From the NCBI RefSeq assembly GCF_008831285.2, contig NC_045149.1:3959500-4023499 (forward strand): a DNA stretch of 64,000 nucleotides. Reading direction: 5' to 3'. This DNA is from Nymphaea colorata (taxonomy: Eukaryota > Streptophyta > Magnoliopsida > Nymphaeales > Nymphaeaceae). Positions 58,151 to 64,000 of the stretch are shown here, piece by piece (position 1 is the first letter of the stretch; each line of letters opens with the position of its first letter). Below the pieces are notes generated by a model. The model did no database searches. It worked only from the letters and a program-made list of their open reading frames with translations, and was not told the DNA's origin. The position numbers and the translations under genes are program-made.

Positions 58151-59800
58151 GAATTTTGTATTTTCTAAAATTTTTGCCAAGGCTGCCAAACTATATATTT
58201 TTTCCGAACTTTTAAAGAGGTCACATAATCTCTCCATTGACCTTGATGCGGTTGGAGCTTCTGCCGACATGGATGACATATCTTGGAATTGTACGTGGAA
58301 TTTTGTCCAAATATATATAACTAATAATCAATTGTTGAGCTCTCCGCCACCTACATTTACTGATCGAGATCGAGGCTGTACATGTCATTGGAAATAGATT
58401 ATTGTTTAAGGCGATATAAACGGAGTACTTTAAAAGGCAGGACGAAAGATTCTTTGAAGATGCCATAATAGTTGCTAGGAATGTGGGAGGCATTGGCGTA
58501 TCGGGACAAGTGCTTCGACTTAGGGAGATCGAGAGGATGCGAACTTCCAAAACTAATCGCGTGAACGACGAGGTACCCCATCAAAACTTCCCTCAACCTA
58601 AAGGAGTTGACTTGCATTGAAAGACGAGCCTACCAGCTGGCCATTGTAATTACCATGGGAATAAGGGACCAAGTTGCAAAAGAAAAAGAACAAAACAAGT
58701 ACGCGTGAAGAAAAAGAACAAAACAAGTACGCGTTGCATAGAAATACGAAAAAAGCTTTAGGTTTTCATTTTGCAGTGATTAAATCGCACCACACTGATG
58801 TGTTGTACGTACACCGTTCATTTGATAGGGATCGGTGCTTGCTGTACAACGTTTTGTAGTTTTTTTCAAATGCTAGTGACAGACAAGAAAAAACATGTTC
58901 TTTCATGATTATTAAAAGTAAACGACTTACATCCAAAATGCAAAAATTGTGGTGCAAATTCCTACAAATTATTGAGCTCAAAGGGATGAATTTTAACTGA
59001 AATTACTGGACAGAGCAGATGTTTTTGTTCATCAAACCTTACGGAGGTGATGTACACATTTTCTAGTATTTCAGATGCTCATGAAGACCCATCACTTGGT
59101 AGAAAGCTGAAGCTCCACCTAATTCATTGCCATCAGTTTGCTTGTGAGGCTTTAACTCCATTGCACTTTAACTTGTATATTAACGACTTTCTTTTGCAGT
59201 ACACCTTGACACTCAAAATGAAAATTAACTACCAACCATCCCCACCCCAAACTACCATGCTAAATACATTGTCTACTATTGATAACACAACTTCCTAATG
59301 GTATAACCGTGACATTGAGAAGCACATTTACATATCCTAAGATGCTCGCATAGAACCATCCGCTCACACTATCAACATAGCTTTTGATATAAGCCATCAT
59401 TTTATGTCCTACCAATGTGATACAGAGTACTTGATTACAGAAATCAGGTTGAATGGCTATCTAATGTCTGTCTGCAATAGTACAACTTCTAGCCATGGCT
59501 TTATAATATGGGCACAAGCAATCGTCAAGAGTTTGGAAAGGATAAGGAAAGTCTCAAAACAATGAGTACGGTGGTTCCTATCAAAGGCAAGACTAAATGA
59601 AAGGAGTGAAGATCGTGACAAACAAGGGGATGATAAAGCAATAAGGTCGATAATAATTCTCCTTGATGAGGCAACACTAAAACAAAAAGGGAACACTATC
59701 TCAACGTCAGACGATCAGGATCACAAAAAGAAAGTTGGGCAAATGAAGAAGTGGAGTTCAAGTCACTTCATCGAACACAAAAATGTTCTTGATAATTGCC
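58151..59800. other. Spacer with small unassigned ORFs
   Basis: Two overlapping minus-strand frames (58221-58550 and 58399-58617) are open but match nothing I know. A perfect 25-bp duplication lies at 58682-58706 and 58710-58734 (period 28). No gene can be supported. Confidence 0.3.
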
Positions 59801-59809
59801 GATGGCCCT

Positions 59810-60140
59810 AACGATTGGGAAAGTACGGCTGGAGCCCTGCAATTGCGGCGGCTCCTAAACCGTTGGTAAAACTTCTATTGCCAATTTCTTTCCTGATGAT
59901 CCATCGGGAATTTGGAACGACATTTTGGAATGAAGCATTGGGTTCACAAAGGTCGGAAGCAATGGGAAATAACTTGATCCACAACTGTCCCAACAATTGG
60001 ATTTAGGGGATCTCCCAACGGTTCAAGCCCATGGAAATTAGGCATTTTCCTCATGGTTCAATCCGTTGTGAACTATGGTTTTTTCCAAACGGTTAAAAAC
60101 GTCAGGAATTTTGTGATGTTCCTGTCTCTTAAAGCCGTCA
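59810..60140. repeat. Short interspersed AACGGTT-type repeats, possible transposon subterminal region
   Basis: CCCAACGGTTCAAGCCC, CAATCCGTTGTGAAC and CCAAACGGTTAAAAACG recur within 150 bp, in a pattern like subterminal repeats of DNA transposons. No ends were found. Confidence 0.25.
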
Positions 60141-60210
60141 ATTTGTGTTCTTGACGGGTACAATCATTGGGATTACATTGCATAGCCCAATACCATGAAA
60201 CAGTAAGAGT

Positions 60211-60252
60211 GTGTGTGTGTGTGTGTATATAGGGAGAGAGAGAGAGAGAGAG
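60211..60252. repeat. (GT)n and (GA)n composite microsatellite
   Basis: About nine GT units, TATATAGG, then about ten GA units. Confidence 0.9.
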
Positions 60253-60981
60253 CATATCAAGACGAGAAAATGTTAACTTCAATCATATTAAAATTACGTA
60301 TCATTTTGTACATGGGAGAATGGTCTCCAAGAAGATGTAGAAGTACACACTTGTACATTTTTTTTTTGTAGTAATACACATTATTGCATCATAATTTGTA
60401 AAGAATTTCATTTATCATGCCTTCATATGTCATTTCTGGTATTAGCTATCATCTGATATCCACTAATTGTATTGGACAAATTTGTCCAGCGTCCGGTGAG
60501 AACCTGTTGAGGGTTAGACCCTCATCCTTTATCCAAAAAAAAAATAATATATTGACAGTAAAATTTTCCAGGCTATAAGAGGCTATAAGCTTTACCAAAA
60601 CTGCACCCAGCCATTCTATCCAAACCTACCCTCTTTAAACTCCATCTCATTGGTAGACAAAAGAAGCATGCCGCAAACTTCAATAGCAGGGTCTCTCTTC
60701 TAAACAAACTTACTCTGCAGCATTGCAGTTTGATGTTCAAAAACCTATCTGGAGCCAGAATTGACCCTTGAATCACTCTCAACCCAATTTTTCTACAGCA
60801 CATTGGAATTCTGCCCAAACGCTTGTTTAGGACCCAATTTTCAGAAAACAAGTGTCCATCTGAAGCCCAACAGCTTAGCCCATATTTGCATTCACCTATT
60901 TTTGCTTTAACCAATCCAAAAAATCTACTGACTCCCTCACTGGATCATGAAACAATATGGACGGTGTCAATGTTGTCGTTA
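60253..60981. other. Spacer, nothing recognised
   Basis: The minus-strand ORF 60573-60914 (113 codons) shows no motif that I recognise. A-rich tract near 60535-60548. Confidence 0.35.
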
Positions 60982-61819
60982 TGTAAGCATCCCAAATTTT
61001 TTACAAAATTTTTGTTATCTTATTTTCAAAATTATTTTCTGGACCACTGTCCTAGATTTCGAGGCATTTTGCATGAATTGGCTTTGCAATGTGCCATTTT
61101 TGCTGAATAGTGGAAGGCCCAACTCCAGATCCAAACATCTAGGAACAAATCTAGGCATCCAACCATGATCCTATAGGGACCAAAGTTCAAAGCTCTAGAA
61201 TCAAAGTTAGGGAAAATCCTAAAACTTTGGGTCGTAGATTGAATGTAGGTACTAAAATCAAAATTTCAAGAACTAAACTAGGACCCAAGACCATGTGTTA
61301 ATTTCAATCCTTAGATCCAAATATAGGTTCATTTTCTATGAAATCTATATCCAAAAATCTATGCCCAACGAAGGACTCTAGATCTGAGGCTAGATCTATA
61401 TTCAAGCTCTAGATTCCAAAATTGGACTTGATCCAAGTCCTTGCTCAAGAACCATACTCAAGAACCAGATCCTGAACCCAAGTTTGAATTCAAATAAGAA
61501 ATCCAATTCAAACTCCAAAAACTAATGTTTACCTAGAGAGTAGACCCATTATTGGAGATGTGATCCAGAATAGTAAAACTATGATCTCTTTAATCCAAAA
61601 CTCAAAACCGATCCATGGTTTGAAATATCACATCAAGTTTAAATTATCCAAAAATCAGATTCTCTAGAATCAAATGCAAGGCAGGAATCATGTGTGAATA
61701 CAGGGCCCAAAATATAATCATGTATCAAAGTCATTATGGACCCAAGATGGGAAATTGAAGTTCAAACCTAGAATCAAGACAGATTTGGAAGCCAAAAGTT
61801 CCAATAAACATTTAAAAAC

Positions 61820-61852
<33 letters not shown>

Positions 61853-64000
61853 TACTAAAATTGAAACAAATAAACAAATCATTTGCAAGATTCATAGAAA
61901 ATTTAATAAAAAACTTGATCAATGGATGCACGCATGCAAAATGGCAATGACCCATGATCATTGAAAATTTTCAGTCATGATAAAATTTCCAACCTATTTC
62001 AAGTACTCTCTCAACCACTCCAACATCTCCCCCTCTCATTGGAGGACCTTGGAAGTCCTCCTTGGAGTCCAACCACCTGCGGATCAGACATTCTCCTTCT
62101 CTACCTGAAGACTTGGTAGGGTCTTGGAACAACAAACTATCACATCTAGCATTAGGGAGGTCATAGACCAGCAATATCATCTAGGAGCTTATAACTTAGC
62201 TTTCGTAGTTCAATCTCAATCCGGAGCAAGGTAAGTGCAATTAATCGCTTTCCCTTGATGAATCTTTTTTCAAGTATATTTTAAAATACTTTCCCTACCA
62301 TCTACATGCACGTGGAATGCACGAATTCTTGAATTTTTAGTTGAAAACATACCACAAGTGCCAGGGTTCAGGAGGGATAGGATATTCTTTTTCTTCAAGG
62401 ATATTATTTCTCCTCAAATGATGAGGTTGGGACTTGCCTAACCCTACGGGAAGCCACTGGGTATGTATACATTAAAATGAATTAATGCATTCAGACCAGC
62501 ACTACCTGATTTCCTTAGATAACCAAAAAAAAAAAAAGAAATCAATTTCAAAGCTACCCCAACAACCTCAAGCTGGCCTACATTTCTAAAAGTTTCCTCT
62601 TTGTGAGAATCATACAGTGAGAAGTTGCAAGCCACCCTCAACTAGGATGTTGTCCCAAGCAGGCTTTGATATTGAAGGTGTTTTATGCCAAACATGACCC
62701 GTGATGTGCCCTTAAATGATTTGTGTTTTATCATGTAGGAACTCATGATCGCCATTATCATACTAGAAAATCAATTATATGATATGTGTTGTGAATGCTA
62801 AATTTTTATGCATATATATGTATTTACTACAAGTAGCCGTGAACAGAGTGGCTTCACCTTATTAATATGTGATAATCAATCAGGACAGGGCTTAAAACCA
62901 ATAAGAGCGTCTTTCAAAAATAATTTCATCACCTTTCTTTAGTTGTTTATTGTCCATTTTAACTAATATCAACAAAGGTAGCTGGTCAGAACCTTAGAAC
63001 TGGAGCTTGCTGAGATTTTTCACGATAAGCCTCTTAAGGATTTGGTTCAAGTCGGCAAGACCATGACTTTGATAGGTTATAGTTTCATTGTTTCAAAAAC
63101 TATCGGAAATCAAGGATTTTCATTATACAGTAAAATCTTCCGAAAACCATGAGCATATGAATTTCTCTAAAACCTATCCTAAGTGACAACTTGCAAAGCT
63201 AAAGATTTTTTGGATTTTTGAAATTTGTCTAAATCATTCATGAGTCTTTTACTCAATTTGGCAAATCAAAGAGTTTACGAGGCCATAAATTTGCTCCTTT
63301 TCACCAAAATCAAGAATTTACAAAACCAACAAAAAAATGAAAATTTCAATAAAATTCATTCAAACCAAATAGTTGTGAAATCTGGAAGATTAGAGTTTTC
63401 ATGAAAACTTGATCAGAACCTTGAGTTCGTGATTTCCACCAAGCTCATTCAAAACAAGCAATTTGCAAAGCTAAGCATTTTTAAAGTTTTCACCAAAGCT
63501 CATCCTAGACAAGAGTTTGCAAAGTTGAGAACTTGAAAGTTTCATGAATATGGCAAATCAAGAACTTTCAGAAGACAGACTTGCAAGTTTCCACACTAAT
63601 CATCTTCAAAATCAAGCATTCAAAGAATTCATGAAAATGCAAATCTTGAAATCATGTGTCTCAAGGATCTCCCAACCAAAGAACTTTGCATACAAAGACC
63701 AAGAAACTAGAGTTTTCTAAGAACAAAATTTTGAAATATTTACTTCAAACCAACGATTGATCCCTATAAAGCAATCGACCCTTGAATGCCCAATATCAAG
63801 TGGTCATCTAAGGGACAGCCCACAACCTCTCTATCTTAATCATGATCATGGTATACGTTTGGATGAATCTTATATGGAGAGGAGAGAAGCATGAATGGTA
63901 ACATAGAGGAATTGTATCCATGCCTATACAAGCACCTACGTGATTGCAGTTGTAGTATACCAAAGCCTTGAGCCCCCCTTGGCTTCCGACAAGTACACCA
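60982..64000 (+). repeat. Diverged Tat/Ogre-type LTR (E2), 5' LTR cut by the window edge
   Basis: It starts TGTAAGCATCCCAAATTTTT, very close to the array LTR start TGTAATCACCCCAAATTTTT. No polypurine tract precedes it, so it is the left (5') LTR of an element that continues to the right, possibly with duplication CGTTA at 60977-60981. A second match is GAGGTTGGGACTTGCCTAAC at about 62425, as in the U5 of the array LTRs (12653). A donor-like CAAG-GTAAGT lies at 62227-62236. More than 3 kb of LTR is present; its end is not reached or not recognisable. A TA microsatellite is at 61827-61852. Confidence 0.65.

Noticed and set aside
58221-58617. Overlapping minus-strand ORFs upstream of the transporter
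   Set aside because: Two frames overlap, no family is recognised, and no splice or promoter context supports a gene.
60573-60914. 113-codon minus-strand ORF
   Set aside because: No recognisable motif; the composition looks like chance in AT-rich DNA. Kept only as spacer.

Overview
The window is nuclear DNA from a flowering plant. Almost all of it is transposable-element sequence, in an AT-rich background, with one clearly intact host gene: a GC-rich, single-exon PHT1-type phosphate transporter on the minus strand (ATG at 55861, stop at 54236). The GC-rich codon use of this gene is often seen in monocots, but the sequence does not settle the clade.

Layout. (1) 1-9616: the 3' part of a decayed Ty3/gypsy retrotransposon of the Tat/Ogre lineage (protease, RT, two RNase H domains, integrase) with its 3.8 kb 3' LTR. 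(2) 9617-10105 and 42829-44950: the two halves of a decayed plant L1-type LINE. (3) 10106-42823: the dominant feature, a 32.7 kb block splitting the LINE, built as LTR-internal-LTR-internal-LTR-internal-LTR from one Tat/Ogre-like family and bounded by the same 5-bp sequence, GGTGG, on both outer sides. It therefore looks like one insertion that later grew by recombination between LTRs. Internal region 1 keeps ORF1, gag, PR, RT, both RNase H domains and IN, but carries stops. Internal 2 has lost all of pol. Internal 3 has lost PR and RT but keeps the second RNase H and IN. (4) 44950-54000: decayed intergenic DNA with two CACTA-like right ends (46133 and 50171). Between them lie two exon relics of a plant synaptotagmin-like gene. 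(5) 54236-55931: the phosphate transporter with its TATA box and a GA tract. (6) 56000-60980: AT-rich spacer with a 67-bp tandem repeat, a probable MITE and short duplications. (7) 60982-64000: the first 3 kb of another, diverged LTR of the same lineage, cut by the window edge.

How the parts relate. All four recognised LTR-element units lie on the plus strand. The array family has very long LTRs (3.1-4.0 kb) with a U3 minisatellite of about 71 bp, a TATA box, a good 5' splice-donor sequence about 220-240 bp downstream of the TATA box, and a U5 repeat of about 233 bp. Each internal region starts with a primer site fitting tRNA-Arg, then a conserved 12-bp hairpin, then an extra ORF1 resembling the plant mobile domain, then gag-pol. 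No copy looks able to move on its own. The transporter is the only gene I would expect to make a working protein.
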